A stretch of DNA of 48,279 nucleotides from Acinetobacter lwoffii. Its GTDB lineage: Bacteria; Pseudomonadota; Gammaproteobacteria; Pseudomonadales; Moraxellaceae. A program made the position numbers and the translations under genes. Location: NCBI RefSeq assembly GCF_024129735.1, contig NZ_JAMXXK010000025.1, positions 1-48,279 on the forward strand. The letters run 5' to 3'. This document shows positions 11,436-23,667 of this stretch, one piece after another; the first letter of the stretch is position 1, and the number at the start of each line of letters is the position of its first letter. Under the pieces are notes generated by a model. It had not been told where the DNA came from. It saw only the letters and a list, made by a program, of their open reading frames with translations, and ran no database searches.

Positions 11436-12767
11436 TTAAGCTTGTTCTACGGAGCTAACTTGAGCAGCGGCATTCACCACCTTCGCTTCAAATTCGCCAC
11501 GGAAATGTTTGAGTGCGCCCATGAGCGGTTCCATTGCACCCGGTGCGTGGGCACAGAAAGTTTTACCGATCCAAAGCTTACGCGTTAACTCTTGTAAGTG
11601 ATCGATATCTTCCTGTTTACCTGTGCCATTTTCCAGCGCTTTTAACGCTTTCACTGCCCAAGGCAAGCCATCACGGCAAGGGGTACAGAAACCACATGAT
11701 TCGCGTGCAAAGAATTCTTCCAGGTTACGTGTCGCTGAAACCATACATTGGGTTTCATCTACCACCATCAACAAACAAGTCCCTAAACGCGAACCTGCTT
11801 TCATGATGCTTTCCGCATCCATAGGAAGATCAATATGCTCGGCAGCCAGGAAGTCAGTCGATGCACCACCCGGTAACCATGCTTTCAGTTTTAAGCCGTC
11901 GCGCATACCACCAGCATGGTCTTCAATTACTTCACGTGCTGTTGTACCAAATGGAAGTTCCCATAGACCCGGGAATTTCACCTTACCTGACGCACCATAA
12001 ATCTTGGTGCCTGGATCTTTCGACTTACCCGCAGATAAGTTGATATACCATTCAGGACCACGCAGCATGATTGCCGGTAAGTTGTTGTAGGTCTCTACGT
12101 TGTTGACAATCGTAGGACGACCCCAAGCACCTGCAACTTGCGGGAATGGCGGTTTGGTACGCGGGTTGGCACGGCGACCTTCAAGCGAGTTAATCAATGC
12201 AGTTTCTTCACCGCAGATATAACGACCCGCACCAGTATGCACGTGTAACTCGAAGTTCCAGCCTGTACCAAGGATATTATCCCCTAAGTAACCTTTGGCA
12301 CGAACTTGCTCAAGTGCTTCATTTAAGTACTGAGCAGCTTCGATGTACTCGCCACGGATAAAGATATAACCATGTGTTGCTTCAAGCGTATAACCCGCAA
12401 TCAGCATCCCTTCGATCAATTGATGCGGAAGATCTTCCATCAACAAACGGTCTTTAAAGGTACCTGGTTCCATCTCATCGGCATTACAAATCAGGTAACG
12501 TGGACCTGAGTTGTCGTTTGGCGCCATGAGTGACCATTTGATGCCTGCCGGGAAGCCTGCACCACCACGACCTTTAACAGTCGCTGCCTTAACCACTTCC
12601 AATACATCTTTAGGCGACATGGTCAGTGCTTTTTTAAAGCCTGCATAACCTTCCAGCGCTTCGTAATCATCTGCATTACGTACGTTGGCTTGTTTGCTTA
12701 AACGCCATGTTAATGGATGCGTTTCCGGGTTACCGTCGCCATAAATTGGTTTTGGTTCAGTATTCAT
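11436..12767 (-). CDS. nuoF: NADH-quinone oxidoreductase subunit F (FMN, NADH binding)
   Basis: The entry subunit for electrons: it binds NADH and FMN and carries 4Fe-4S cluster N3. The 443 residues include the glycine-rich [13 protein letters not shown] nucleotide loop, the [19 protein letters not shown] segment and [12 protein letters not shown], which supplies three of the cluster cysteines. The ATG overlaps the nuoE stop by four bases (ATGA), suggesting coupled synthesis of the NuoE/NuoF pair. Confidence 0.96.
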   Translation of the reverse strand: MNTEPKPIYGDGNPETHPLTWRLSKQANVRNADDYEALEGYAGFKKALTMSPKDVLEVVKAATVKGRGGAGFPAGIKWSLMAPNDNSGPRYLICNADEMEPGTFKDRLLMEDLPHQLIEGMLIAGYTLEATHGYIFIRGEYIEAAQYLNEALEQVRAKGYLGDNILGTGWNFELHVHTGAGRYICGEETALINSLEGRRANPRTKPPFPQVAGAWGRPTIVNNVETYNNLPAIMLRGPEWYINLSAGKSKDPGTKIYGASGKVKFPGLWELPFGTTAREVIEDHAGGMRDGLKLKAWLPGGASTDFLAAEHIDLPMDAESIMKAGSRLGTCLLMVVDETQCMVSATRNLEEFFARESCGFCTPCRDGLPWAVKALKALENGTGKQEDIDHLQELTRKLWIGKTFCAHAPGAMEPLMGALKHFRGEFEAKVVNAAAQVSSVEQA

Positions 12768-13273
12768 ACATACTTCTCCAACAGCTGTTTCACCGAAGTC
12801 ACTTCAACCAGACCGTGCGTGTCTTCATCAATCATTAAGGTTGGACCTTTGTCACAGTTGCCCAGACAGCAAATTGGCAGCAAAGTAAAACGACCATCTG
12901 CAGTCGTTTGACCAAACTGAATGCCTAATTCGCGCTGGAATGCTTCTGCCAAAGTTTCCGCACCCATCAAGAAACACGCAATCGAATCACATAACAGAAT
13001 TACGTGACGACCGACCGGCTGACGGTAAATACGGTTATAGAACGTTGCCACACCTTCAAGGTCTGCAACGCTCATGCTCAGCATTTGTGCGATGGCATTC
13101 ATTTGCGCATCATCTACCCAGCCATTACGGCGTTGTACACACTTCAGCGCATCTAGACACGCTGCACGTGGGTATGGGTAGTGCCCCATGTGATGTTCGA
13201 TATCGTGAATTTCGTCCTCAGTCAAAATTCCTTCAACATTCACACGTGGCTTTTTATCAGTCAAAATCATCAT
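12764..13273 (-). CDS. nuoE: NADH-quinone oxidoreductase subunit E (2Fe-2S)
   Basis: Thioredoxin-like 2Fe-2S subunit of the NADH-dehydrogenase module (cluster N1a), 169 residues. The ligands are visible as CDSIAC (Cx4C) and CCLGNC (Cx3C). Two adjacent ATG codons at 13273 and 13270 could each start translation; a purine-rich AAGGGG lies about 12 bases before the first. It precedes nuoF with a four-base overlap. Confidence 0.95.
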   Translation of the reverse strand: MMILTDKKPRVNVEGILTEDEIHDIEHHMGHYPYPRAACLDALKCVQRRNGWVDDAQMNAIAQMLSMSVADLEGVATFYNRIYRQPVGRHVILLCDSIACFLMGAETLAEAFQRELGIQFGQTTADGRFTLLPICCLGNCDKGPTLMIDEDTHGLVEVTSVKQLLEKYV

Positions 13274-13287
13274 AATGCGTTTACCCC

Positions 13288-15075
13288 TTAGCGATCCACG
13301 TCAGCCATTACGACGTCAATGGTCGCTAAATAAATGATTAAGTCAGACATTAAGCTGCCGTTAATCACAGAAGGCATTTGCTGTAAATGCGTGAAGGTTG
13401 GTGTACGGATACGGGTACGGTAACTCATAGTTGACTTGTCTGAAGTCAAGTAGTAGTTCGACGCGCCTTTCACCACTTCCGCCATCACAGATGCTTCACC
13501 CGCCGGCATTACAGGACCCCATGACACGCTCAGGAAGTGCGTAATCAAGGTTTCAATATCTTGTAATGTCTTGTCTTTTGGTGGTGGAACAGCCAGTGGA
13601 TGGTCTGCTTTGTACGCACCAGACGGCATATTATCTAAACATTGTTTGATAATTTTCAGTGATTCTTCGATTTCACGGTAGTGAACGATGACACGTGCAT
13701 AGGCATCGCCTTCGTACTCAACCGGCACTTCGAAGTCGTAATTTTCATAACCGCTATATGGACGGTATTTACGTACGTCAAAGTCGATACCTGTAGCGCG
13801 TAGACCTGTACCTGTTACACCCCAAGCCAATGCAGATTTTGCATCGTATTGCGCAACATTACGGGTACGACCCACAAACACCGAGTTTTTCAGCGCTGCA
13901 GTATGGTATTCCTTCAAACGTTTCGGCATCCAGTCCAGAATTTCACGGATCAGGTGCTGCCAGTTGTTTGGAAGGTCATGTGCTGTACCACCGATACGGA
14001 ACCATGCCGGGTGCATACGGTAACCGGTGATCGCTTCAATCGCGTCATAGATTTTTTGACGGTCAGCGAACATGTAGAAGACTGGCGTCATACCGCCGGC
14101 ATCCTGAATCGCAGTACCAATGAACAGCAAGTGGTTATTGATACGGAACAGTTCAGACATCATCACGCGGATACATTGCGCACGGTCAGGAACCGTAATA
14201 CCGGCCATTTGCTCTACGCCAAGCACGTAAGGCATGTTTTGCGCACAACCACCGAGGTAGTCGACACGGTCTGTATACGGAATGAATGAATGCCAGGTTT
14301 GACGTTCAGCCATCTTTTCCACACCACGGTGGTGATAACCGATATCAGGCACACAGTCTTTCACTTCTTCACCGTCCAGCTGCAAGATCACACGGAACGC
14401 ACCGTGCGCAGATGGATGGTTCGGACCCAAGTTCAGGAACATGAAGTCTTCATCGGCATTGCCGCGCTTCATACCCCAATCTTCAGGGACGAAACGAAGA
14501 TGTTCCTGTTCGTAGTCCTGTTTGGCTTTATCTTGCAAATACGGCGTATATTCGGTCGCACGTGCAGAATATTCTTTACGTAGCGGATGACCTTCCCAAT
14601 AGGTTGGCAACAAGATACGACGGAGCATTGGATGCCCTTCGAAATTGATCCCGAACATATCGTAAGCTTCGCGTTCATACCAGTTGGCATTTGGCCAAAT
14701 ATTGGTTGCCGTTGGAAGATTCAAATCGCTTTCAGCTAAGGCAACTTTAATACGAATGTCAGTATTACGCTCGAGCGACAACAAGTGATAGAACACGGTG
14801 AAGTCAGACGCAGGTAAACCGTCGCGGTGCGTACGCAGACGCTCATCTACCGCTGACAAGTCGAACAACATCACGTAAGGACGTGACACTGTACGCAAGA
14901 ACATTAAAACGTCTTGTACACGTGCGCGCTCAACCCAGACTGTCGGGAAATCCTCGAAAGTCGTTTGCACAAAGAAGTTCTCACCAAATTTGGTTTTGAG
15001 TTCTTCAATAATGGCAAATGCTGGGCGTGAATCAACAGGCGTTGATTCTGGCATAGCAATGTCAGTTTCAGCCAT
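13288..15075 (-). CDS. nuoCD: NADH-quinone oxidoreductase fused subunit C/D
   Basis: Fused NuoC and NuoD of the hydrogenase-like connecting module of complex I; 595 residues, the gamma-proteobacterial arrangement. NuoC (about 1-185) has the family stretch [19 protein letters not shown]. NuoD (about 205-595) has the quinone-site signature [15 protein letters not shown], the catalytic-site histidine and tyrosine region, and the C-terminal segment ending in [10 protein letters not shown] 91-base gap separates it from nuoB upstream. Confidence 0.96.
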   Translation of the reverse strand: MAETDIAMPESTPVDSRPAFAIIEELKTKFGENFFVQTTFEDFPTVWVERARVQDVLMFLRTVSRPYVMLFDLSAVDERLRTHRDGLPASDFTVFYHLLSLERNTDIRIKVALAESDLNLPTATNIWPNANWYEREAYDMFGINFEGHPMLRRILLPTYWEGHPLRKEYSARATEYTPYLQDKAKQDYEQEHLRFVPEDWGMKRGNADEDFMFLNLGPNHPSAHGAFRVILQLDGEEVKDCVPDIGYHHRGVEKMAERQTWHSFIPYTDRVDYLGGCAQNMPYVLGVEQMAGITVPDRAQCIRVMMSELFRINNHLLFIGTAIQDAGGMTPVFYMFADRQKIYDAIEAITGYRMHPAWFRIGGTAHDLPNNWQHLIREILDWMPKRLKEYHTAALKNSVFVGRTRNVAQYDAKSALAWGVTGTGLRATGIDFDVRKYRPYSGYENYDFEVPVEYEGDAYARVIVHYREIEESLKIIKQCLDNMPSGAYKADHPLAVPPPKDKTLQDIETLITHFLSVSWGPVMPAGEASVMAEVVKGASNYYLTSDKSTMSYRTRIRTPTFTHLQQMPSVINGSLMSDLIIYLATIDVVMADVDR

Positions 15076-15166
15076 TGGCTTGGCTTCCTATTTAATACAA
15101 ATTCAGTCAACCTAAACGACAATTACACCCATAGCGGGTGCACAACAAAACAACCTGTCGTTTAAA

Positions 15167-15847
15167 TTATTTAATTTCATCCATTGAGCGCAGATTTTTC
15201 ACAGCAACACGCTGGTCTTTCTTACGGTCACGTTCCGGCATCATCTTTGGCTTATACACTGGCTTAAGATCATCACCGATCACCGCAGAAAGCGGACGAC
15301 GCTCTAGTTGAATCTGGTCTTGCAACAGCATTAATGCCTGAATCAAAGCTTCAGGACGTGGTGGGCAACCTGGAATATACACATCGACCGGGATGATTTT
15401 ATCCACACCTTGTACGACTGAATAAATATCGTACATACCACCTGAGTTGGCACATGCACCCATTGAAATGACCCATTTCGGTTCAAGCATCTGTTCATAC
15501 AGACGCTGAATTACCGGCGCCATTTTCACAAAGCATGTACCCGCCACAATCATTAAGTCCGCCTGACGCGGTGAAGCACGGATAACCTCGGCACCAAAAC
15601 GTGACAAGTCATGCACGCCGGTCAAGGTCGTTGCATATTCCACGTAGCAGCAAGATGTACCAAAGTTAAATGGCCAAACTGAGTTTTTACGACCCCAGTT
15701 GACTGCTGTATGTACCACATCCTCTAAGCGAGTCATGAATACATTTTTATTCACTTCTTCTTCTAGCAACGGATCTTCTACAACAATACGTTCCTGAAGT
15801 GGATATTGGTCAGCATTCGGATTCGCACGGGTTAATGTATATTTCAT
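15167..15847 (-). CDS. nuoB: NADH-quinone oxidoreductase subunit B (cluster N2)
   Basis: Carries 4Fe-4S cluster N2, the last electron donor to quinone. The 226 residues contain the tandem cysteines in [10 protein letters not shown], a further cysteine in [11 protein letters not shown] and the last in [11 protein letters not shown]. This is the full ligand set. It begins six bases after the nuoA stop codon. A basic C-terminal tail of about 40 residues follows the conserved domain. Confidence 0.96.
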   Translation of the reverse strand: MKYTLTRANPNADQYPLQERIVVEDPLLEEEVNKNVFMTRLEDVVHTAVNWGRKNSVWPFNFGTSCCYVEYATTLTGVHDLSRFGAEVIRASPRQADLMIVAGTCFVKMAPVIQRLYEQMLEPKWVISMGACANSGGMYDIYSVVQGVDKIIPVDVYIPGCPPRPEALIQALMLLQDQIQLERRPLSAVIGDDLKPVYKPKMMPERDRKKDQRVAVKNLRSMDEIK

Positions 15848-15853
15848 CCCGTC

Positions 15854-16399
15854 TTACTCCTTATCAGATAATTGAGTTTGTGACTTTTTCACAAAACCAG
15901 ATGATTGAGCCGGGATTTGACCCGTTGGATCCATCACCAATTCTTCAACCGAGTTGAAGCGCGTAATTTCTGCAAGATCCATATTTGGCGAACCAATCTT
16001 AGCTTTAATTCCTGCTGCCTTACGTCTGTCTGAAGGTGCCCAATTGAGTGCGCCTGTCGATAATTCGTAAATCAAACCAACAAGTAAAACTATGATAAAG
16101 ATAGCTGCAGTTGCAAAACCAATCCAACCTACTTCACGAACAGAAACCGCCCATGCATATAGATAAAGTGCTTCTAAATCAAACACCACAAAGAAAATTG
16201 CAACTAAATAGAACTTTGCAGACAAGCGGATACGAGCTCCACCTGCGCTAACTACACCTGACTCAAACTGCTCCTGCTTGGCACGGCCCCATGATTTACC
16301 CCCGAGGAGTAATGGGACAGTCAGCATAAAGACGCATAAAAATGTAACGCCGATCACGAAGGCAATAATTGCCCATTCGTATGGAGTAATAGCACTCAT
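15854..16399 (-). CDS. nuoA: NADH-quinone oxidoreductase subunit A
   Basis: First gene of the nuo operon, a three-helix membrane subunit near the quinone chamber. The frame is open further upstream, to 16471, but the ATG at 16399 (protein begins MSAITPYEW) is preferred. It has AGGAG about ten bases upstream and gives the usual NuoA N-terminus. The resulting 181 residues contain the conserved loop FESGVVSAGGARIRLSAKFY (here GA replaces the more common phrasing) and FFVVFDLEALYLYAWAV. The C-terminal tail is longer than in E. coli NuoA (147 residues). Confidence 0.93.
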   Translation of the reverse strand: MSAITPYEWAIIAFVIGVTFLCVFMLTVPLLLGGKSWGRAKQEQFESGVVSAGGARIRLSAKFYLVAIFFVVFDLEALYLYAWAVSVREVGWIGFATAAIFIIVLLVGLIYELSTGALNWAPSDRRKAAGIKAKIGSPNMDLAEITRFNSVEELVMDPTGQIPAQSSGFVKKSQTQLSDKE

Positions 16400-16971
16400 G
16401 CGGGGATAACTCCTGGCAGGCCTATTTGTTAACAAAGAATGTATGTATTGGCCTTCAAATACACCAAACACAAAATTAATCCCGCCAATTGTACCTGATT
16501 TTGGATTTCACTTGCTAGTTTATAAGCCTTAGTCTTTGGGATGATTTTTTAGACATTTCAGCATTTAATTTGACTTTAATCATTCAGAATTCGTTTTAAT
16601 CGTTTTCCTAAATTAAATTTTAATTATCTATTAATTTTTCTATAAATAGCGCTACCAGAAAACAGACTGATCGATAAGCTGCTTTTCTCGTCTACCCATT
16701 TAGATATAGTCCTTTTCACTATTGAATCCAAGTTAAATCGGATAAAAACTTATTTTAACAATAATTTTTTCTTTCAAACCAATTGATTTAACTTGATATT
16801 TAATATGATTTTTTACACTTAACGGTTGATTTACCTCCTGCAGCCACTTGGTAATCTTGGATTGGCAATTGTGTCTTTTTGCAACATGCTCAACGGACTG
16901 ATTCAGAATATGTTATTTCTATTTCTAAACCACATCATGACATTAATAAAGTAACAATAAGGAGTCCTTGC
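16400..16971. other. Divergent intergenic region upstream of nuoA
   Basis: A 572-base AT-rich gap between nuoA (minus) and the next plus-strand gene. The nuo promoter must lie here; a TACAAT on the minus strand near 16489-16494 is a possible -10 without a convincing -35. No RNA gene, repeat or conserved frame was recognised. Confidence 0.5.
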
Positions 16972-17328
16972 ATGTCTCTACGCTTTTCGCATAAGCCGAA
17001 TTATTTTTTATTTGCTCAATTACTGGTTCGACATATAGAAAATTACATCCAGAAAAACCCCAACATAAGCCAGGCAGCTTTTGACTTACGTGACATCCAT
17101 GCACTTTTTCAAGAGGACCATGCTTCTTCCAGCATCAATCTGGATGGCATTATGAATATCGCTGACGAATATAAAGTCGAAACGTTATCAGGCGACCAAA
17201 AACTGATTCAGCGTTATAACGTCGATGCGAAAAATACCAAACTGGTGATCGACTTTAACTCTGAAGCGCTACAAAGCTTAAAAGAGGGTAAATCACTCAT
17301 TGAACCTGATGCGACCATTCAGGAATAA
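16972..17328 (+). CDS. Conserved-looking hypothetical protein, 118 residues
   Basis: A soluble protein I do not recognise. The frame is open from 16879, but the ATG at 16972 has a good AAGGAG eight bases upstream, so the protein begins MSLRFSHKPNYF. It has a helical N-terminal half (FAQLLVRHIENYIQKNPNIS) and no signal peptide or membrane segment. A strong terminator follows it, and it converges on bfmS, so it forms a single-gene unit. Codon use looks like its neighbours. Possible roles cannot be inferred from the sequence. Confidence 0.75.
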   Translation: MSLRFSHKPNYFLFAQLLVRHIENYIQKNPNISQAAFDLRDIHALFQEDHASSSINLDGIMNIADEYKVETLSGDQKLIQRYNVDAKNTKLVIDFNSEALQSLKEGKSLIEPDATIQE

Positions 17329-17342
17329 AAATCGCTCCTAAT

Positions 17343-17370
17343 AAAAAACGATGCCGATGCATCGTTTTTT
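17343..17370. terminator. Bidirectional terminator between the 118-aa gene and bfmS
   Basis: A perfect 12-bp stem with arms 17343-17354 and 17359-17370 and loop CGAT. The stem ends in A6/T6, giving a T-run on either strand, so it can stop both converging transcripts. Confidence 0.9.
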
Positions 17371-17394
17371 ATGACTAAAATCATTTATACAATA

Positions 17395-19068
17395 TCAAGC
17401 TAAATGATCACTCGCTTCCTCAGGCTTTTTTTCTAGCATCTTGCGCTTACTCTTCTTGACATAACGCTGTGCCGGCCAGGTCATGGTAAAACGCGCGCCA
17501 CCCAGCGTCGGACTTTGATCCACCTGAATCGTACCACCAAACCAGTACGCAATCCGGCTGACAATGGATAAACCCAAACCATAACCACCCGAAGCACGGG
17601 TGCGGCTGTCATCCAGCCGGGCAAAGGCTTCAAAAATTCGGGCACGATCTATTTCCGGAATCCCCGGCCCATCATCTTCAACAGAGACATAGGCCTGACC
17701 ATCTTGGTCCAGACCACCGCTAATCAAGATTTTATGATCACAATAACGGATGGCATTCCCCACCAGATTCTGAATCACACGATGCAGATAGCGACGCTCC
17801 GCCTCTACCGTGACTGCAACAGGCATTGGATGTAATTCAATGATTTTTTGGGTTTTCAGCGCCTCAGTTTCTTGTGCCACCTGATTCAGTACGTCATACA
17901 GATCAATCTGCTCAAACTCAATCGACGGCATGCCCTGTTCCAGTTTGGCATAGGTCATGATCTCATCAATCAGGGTATTCAGCGCTTCAATATCTTTATC
18001 AATCTGCTCCACCTGCTGCAGACGATAATCGTAGTCATCTTCATCCGCCATCATTTCCACACCAAAGCGGATCCGTGCCACCGGTGTACGCAACTCATGC
18101 GACACCGCACGCATCAGCTCACGCTGCGCTTCGATCAAACGCTGGATATGGTCTGACATATTGTTATAGCTAGATGCCAGTGTAGACATCTCGTCACTGC
18201 CTTCCACAGGAAGACGCAATGACATGTTACCCGATTTCATTTTGTTTAAGGCATAGCTGACTTCACGTAACTTGCGCTGCATCGGAACCAGCAGACCATA
18301 AACACCCAGACTCAACACAAACAGGCTTAATAAGGTAATACCGGTCGCCAACTGGAATGGCATCCAGTTAAACAAGGGTACCGGCCCCATGACCAATACT
18401 TGCGAGGTCGAACCAGGAATCGGTGAAATAATTGAAATTGTGGTACCACGAATAGAGGCATTATCGCGGTATAAAATGATGCTGTGATCCAGACGCAGAC
18501 GTCCGATTTGCTCGGAGTCTAAAGGTAGATTCTGGACATTTTCGATAGAAACCGGATAAGAAAAATAATCCTGAATACGAGCCAGATATTCTTTTTCCTG
18601 ACCTGGATAGTAGACCAGATAGTCCAGAATAAAGACTGGTAAGGCCTTCATCTGGCGCTCAGTAATACTGTCGGCCTTAATATAAAGGTAATGACCCGGG
18701 TCATCACGCAGCCCAACCACAATATAGGCAATACCCGATTCAGCGTCCCAACGCACCACCGCTTTTCGTTCGGCAATACGGCGCCCTTCAGCACGGGTAA
18801 TGTCGACCTTGCTGGCTTCTACATAGTGAATGGGCAATTCCAGCAAATCGGAGGCATCAGAAACCCAATCCATCTTTTGCTGGAGATTTGGCTGGCGTGC
18901 AACCCCTTCACTGATGATATATGCCATACCATCAGTCAAGGATTCGCGATATTCTTGCGCACGCTGATAGTTGATAATCTGTACCAACAAATAGCCGAAC
19001 ACCGCCACCAAGACGACAAGGATGACGAGTCCTGCGTATATACGCAAAAATATACTGTGTTTAAACAC
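17395..19068 (-). CDS. bfmS: Sensor histidine kinase BfmS
   Basis: Inner-membrane sensor kinase partner of BfmR, which in Acinetobacter controls envelope stress, capsule and pili/biofilm genes. In 557 residues it has TM1 (about 8-32), a periplasmic sensor region (about 33-235), TM2 (about 236-262), HAMP (about 258-312) and a HisKA domain with the phospho-accepting His324 in AVSHELRTP. The HATPase domain has NAIRYC (N box), DDGPGIP (G1) and GYGLGLSIV (G2). It lies 42 bases downstream of bfmR, so the two are probably cotranscribed. Identification rests on remembered similarity of the sensor region to BfmS plus the pairing with BfmR. Confidence 0.92.
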   Translation of the reverse strand: MFKHSIFLRIYAGLVILVVLVAVFGYLLVQIINYQRAQEYRESLTDGMAYIISEGVARQPNLQQKMDWVSDASDLLELPIHYVEASKVDITRAEGRRIAERKAVVRWDAESGIAYIVVGLRDDPGHYLYIKADSITERQMKALPVFILDYLVYYPGQEKEYLARIQDYFSYPVSIENVQNLPLDSEQIGRLRLDHSIILYRDNASIRGTTISIISPIPGSTSQVLVMGPVPLFNWMPFQLATGITLLSLFVLSLGVYGLLVPMQRKLREVSYALNKMKSGNMSLRLPVEGSDEMSTLASSYNNMSDHIQRLIEAQRELMRAVSHELRTPVARIRFGVEMMADEDDYDYRLQQVEQIDKDIEALNTLIDEIMTYAKLEQGMPSIEFEQIDLYDVLNQVAQETEALKTQKIIELHPMPVAVTVEAERRYLHRVIQNLVGNAIRYCDHKILISGGLDQDGQAYVSVEDDGPGIPEIDRARIFEAFARLDDSRTRASGGYGLGLSIVSRIAYWFGGTIQVDQSPTLGGARFTMTWPAQRYVKKSKRKMLEKKPEEASDHLA

Positions 19069-19110
19069 CTATAATTTATCCTGCTTGTTCAAGCAACAAA
19101 CCACATTTGC

Positions 19111-19827
19111 TTAAAGACCATTGGTCTCTTTAACGAAAAGATAACCTTTACTACGTACTGTTTTAATACGCTTCGGATTTTCTGGATCGTCACCGATTTT
19201 TGGACGGATACGAGAAATACGCACATCGATTGAGCGGTCTTGACCATCATATTCGATACCACGTAAACGCTCGAAAATATCTTCGCGAGAGAGAATACGG
19301 CCAGCATTCGATGCAAGCAACCATAACAGGTCATATTCTGCACTGGTAAAATCAACCAGATCGCCATTTAAGGTCACTGAACGGCCGCCATTGTCGATGA
19401 CCAGATCATCAAATTCGATGCGCTGTGCCACTTCATCTTCAGGCACCTTGTCAGTACGACGCAACAATGCACGGATACGCGCCAGCAATACACGCGGCTG
19501 AACAGGCTTCGCGACATAGTCATCTGCACCCATTTCCAGACCCAAAACCTGATCCATGTCTTCAGTACGCGCAGTCAACATCAAAATCGGTTGATGATAA
19601 TGTGGGCGCACTTCACGGCAAATGGTCAAGCCATCAGCACCTGGTAACATCACATCCAGCACCACCATATCTGGCTGCTCGGCAATAATCCGACGAATGG
19701 CACGGTTACCATCCGGCTCTACCCCCACCTCAAGTCCATTACGAATGAGGTATTCTTGCGTTAAACGAGCAAGACGCTCGTCATCTTCAACAATTAAAAT
19801 CTTGGGTAACTTTTCTTCTTGGCTCAT
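19111..19827 (-). CDS. bfmR: Response regulator BfmR (OmpR/PhoB family)
   Basis: A 238-residue transcription factor. The receiver domain (about 8-122) has the acidic pair DD at 15-16, phospho-acceptor Asp58 in VVLDVMLPGADG, and the conserved Thr and Lys (MLTARTED; YVAKPVQ). A winged-helix DNA-binding domain (about 135-232) ends with SIDVRISRIRPKIGDDPENP and TVRSKGYLF, the recognition helix and wing typical of the OmpR family. It is the first gene of a bfmRS unit and is divergent from nrdA. Autoregulation is likely for this family; candidate sites are listed upstream. Confidence 0.94.
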   Translation of the reverse strand: MSQEEKLPKILIVEDDERLARLTQEYLIRNGLEVGVEPDGNRAIRRIIAEQPDMVVLDVMLPGADGLTICREVRPHYHQPILMLTARTEDMDQVLGLEMGADDYVAKPVQPRVLLARIRALLRRTDKVPEDEVAQRIEFDDLVIDNGGRSVTLNGDLVDFTSAEYDLLWLLASNAGRILSREDIFERLRGIEYDGQDRSIDVRISRIRPKIGDDPENPKRIKTVRSKGYLFVKETNGL

Positions 19828-19917
19828 GTATTGCCCCTTATTTGGTGGATCTACGCTATAGGCGTATCCTTTTGAAATCCAATAGATACGTTTTTAATAT
19901 GCTTGCAATATACACAC

Positions 19918-19932
19918 GTTTACATTGTAAAC
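19918..19932. promoter_or_regulatory. 15-bp palindrome upstream of bfmR
   Basis: GTTTACATTGTAAAC is a perfect inverted repeat of seven-base arms about a single central T. It lies about 90 bases upstream of the bfmR start. It looks like a dimeric operator, but which factor binds it is not known from sequence. Confidence 0.5.
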
Positions 19933-20040
19933 AAGATAGCGTTCACCAAACTGATACATCAAGATAGCATTTTGTAATATTTTATCGTGCATTTTTTGGA
20001 CAATTATGCTTGAAACAGTGGCTTAGATCTGATTTTCGAT

Positions 20041-20056
20041 TTACACAACTATTACA
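20041..20056. promoter_or_regulatory. TTACA-N6-TTACA direct repeat (possible BfmR site)
   Basis: Two TTACA pentamers start at 20041 and 20052, an 11-bp period. OmpR/PhoB-family regulators bind head-to-tail at about this spacing. The same pentamer is present in the 19918 palindrome. Assignment to BfmR is inference. Confidence 0.35.
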
Positions 20057-20093
20057 TGGACAAAATATGACTGCTTGATTCAGCACTTTTTAG

Positions 20094-20102
20094 TTATCCA
20101 CA
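20094..20102 (+). promoter_or_regulatory. Perfect DnaA box (TTATCCACA) upstream of nrdA
   Basis: TTATCCACA matches the high-affinity DnaA consensus exactly. It is about 290 bases upstream of the nrdA start. DnaA is a known regulator of nrdAB in E. coli, which makes the position meaningful, but a single nine-base match could be chance. Confidence 0.5.
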
Positions 20103-20260
20103 GTGTTATCTATAAGCACTTTCTTTGGACTTTGTTATGCTATGCCTTGCCGGATAAGGCTTATACAAAAATCAATAAAAATAGCGATATTTTTGCAATG
20201 ATTAAAGCACAACTTAAGAAAAATATTTAGCTAAATGTCAATATTGATCTACCCTAAATT

Positions 20261-20308
20261 TTCCCGTATCTTGTGTGCAATTAATTTTAAAACCACTAGG
20301 TCTTGTGT
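20261..20308 (+). promoter_or_regulatory. Tandem NrdR-box-like sites upstream of nrdA
   Basis: Two 16-base sites at 20261-20276 and 20293-20308 share TCTTGTGT in the right half and start exactly 32 bases apart. NrdR boxes typically occur in pairs three helical turns apart near ribonucleotide reductase promoters. Against the palindromic consensus ACACTATATATTGTGT the second site matches 12 of 16 and the first 10 of 16. They lie 86-133 bases before the nrdA ATG, fitting repression by NrdR. Confidence 0.6.
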
Positions 20309-20393
20309 TTATTCCTCAAATACTGTGGCATAAAATTTGCCCAGTTCAAACGGTCCATAAACATAAAAATAGATGACAATGGAGCTATGCTAA

Positions 20394-23231
<2,838 letters not shown>

Positions 23232-23244
23232 TGGAACTTCACAA

Positions 23245-23337
23245 ATGGCAGAATTATCTAACTTGATTTATGCGTTTTCTGCACTAATTTCCTCGATTGC
23301 GTTTTTAGTGTTGATGTTAAAAATTAAAATAGTGTAA
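23245..23337 (+). CDS. Candidate 30-residue membrane peptide between nrdA and nrdB
   Basis: An ATG at 23245, 14 bases past the nrdA stop, opens a 30-codon frame, beginning MAELSNLIYAF and ending LKIKIV. It encodes one hydrophobic helix (about residues 7-25) with a Lys-rich C-terminus, so it would be a single-span small membrane protein. A GGA about nine bases upstream could act as a weak ribosome site, helped by coupling to nrdA. No family recognised; it could be spurious. Confidence 0.45.
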   Translation: MAELSNLIYAFSALISSIAFLVLMLKIKIV

Positions 23338-23341
23338 TTAA

Positions 23342-23365
23342 GTTATGCCCCATAAGGGGCATAAC
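23342..23365. terminator. Perfect 10-bp hairpin after nrdA region
   Basis: GTTATGCCCC and GGGGCATAAC (23342-23351, 23356-23365) flank an ATAA loop. It begins four bases after the 30-residue ORF. There is no T-run, so it could be a partial terminator, an mRNA-stabilising hairpin or an RNase processing site separating nrdA from nrdB. Confidence 0.55.
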
Positions 23366-23398
23366 CTCTGCCATTAAATTATAAAAAGGAAAAATACC

Positions 23399-23527
23399 AT
23401 GCCTCCAATGACTCATAACTACATGTTAGGACTTGCGGTATTGCTGATTTCCTTTGGTATTACCTTTTATTTACCGATTGCTTATTTCTGGTTCAAAGTT
23501 CGCCAGCAGCGTAAGCAAAATAAGTAG
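23399..23527 (+). CDS. Small single-span membrane protein, 42 residues
   Basis: The ATG at 23399 has a good AAAAGGA ribosome site about eight bases upstream. The 42-residue product begins MPPMTHNYMLGL, has one long hydrophobic helix (about 9-32, including LLISFGITFYLPIAYFWF) and a strongly basic tail (KVRQQRKQNK), predicting an N-out/C-in membrane peptide. It lies between nrdA and nrdB on the same strand. No family is recognised. The clean ribosome site and well-formed topology make it more credible than the preceding 30-residue frame. Confidence 0.65.
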   Translation: MPPMTHNYMLGLAVLLISFGITFYLPIAYFWFKVRQQRKQNK

Positions 23528-23667
23528 TGGGGATGGTGCTGCTGTATAAAACTCGAGCATTCATCGACAAAACTTAATTTTGCTTACACAAATTAAGCGT
23601 ATAGTAAGACATCTCAGCCAAGCTGAATGTCTCATAAAAGATATAAAGCAACGTAGAGAGAATTGAT

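Noticed and set aside
20144..20160. GCCTT-N7-AAGGC repeat upstream of nrdA
   Set aside because: Five-base arms are too short to call a regulatory site.
23342..23365. Full Rho-independent terminator after nrdA
   Set aside because: The hairpin is perfect but lacks a T-run, so I list it as a structural element, not a sure terminator.
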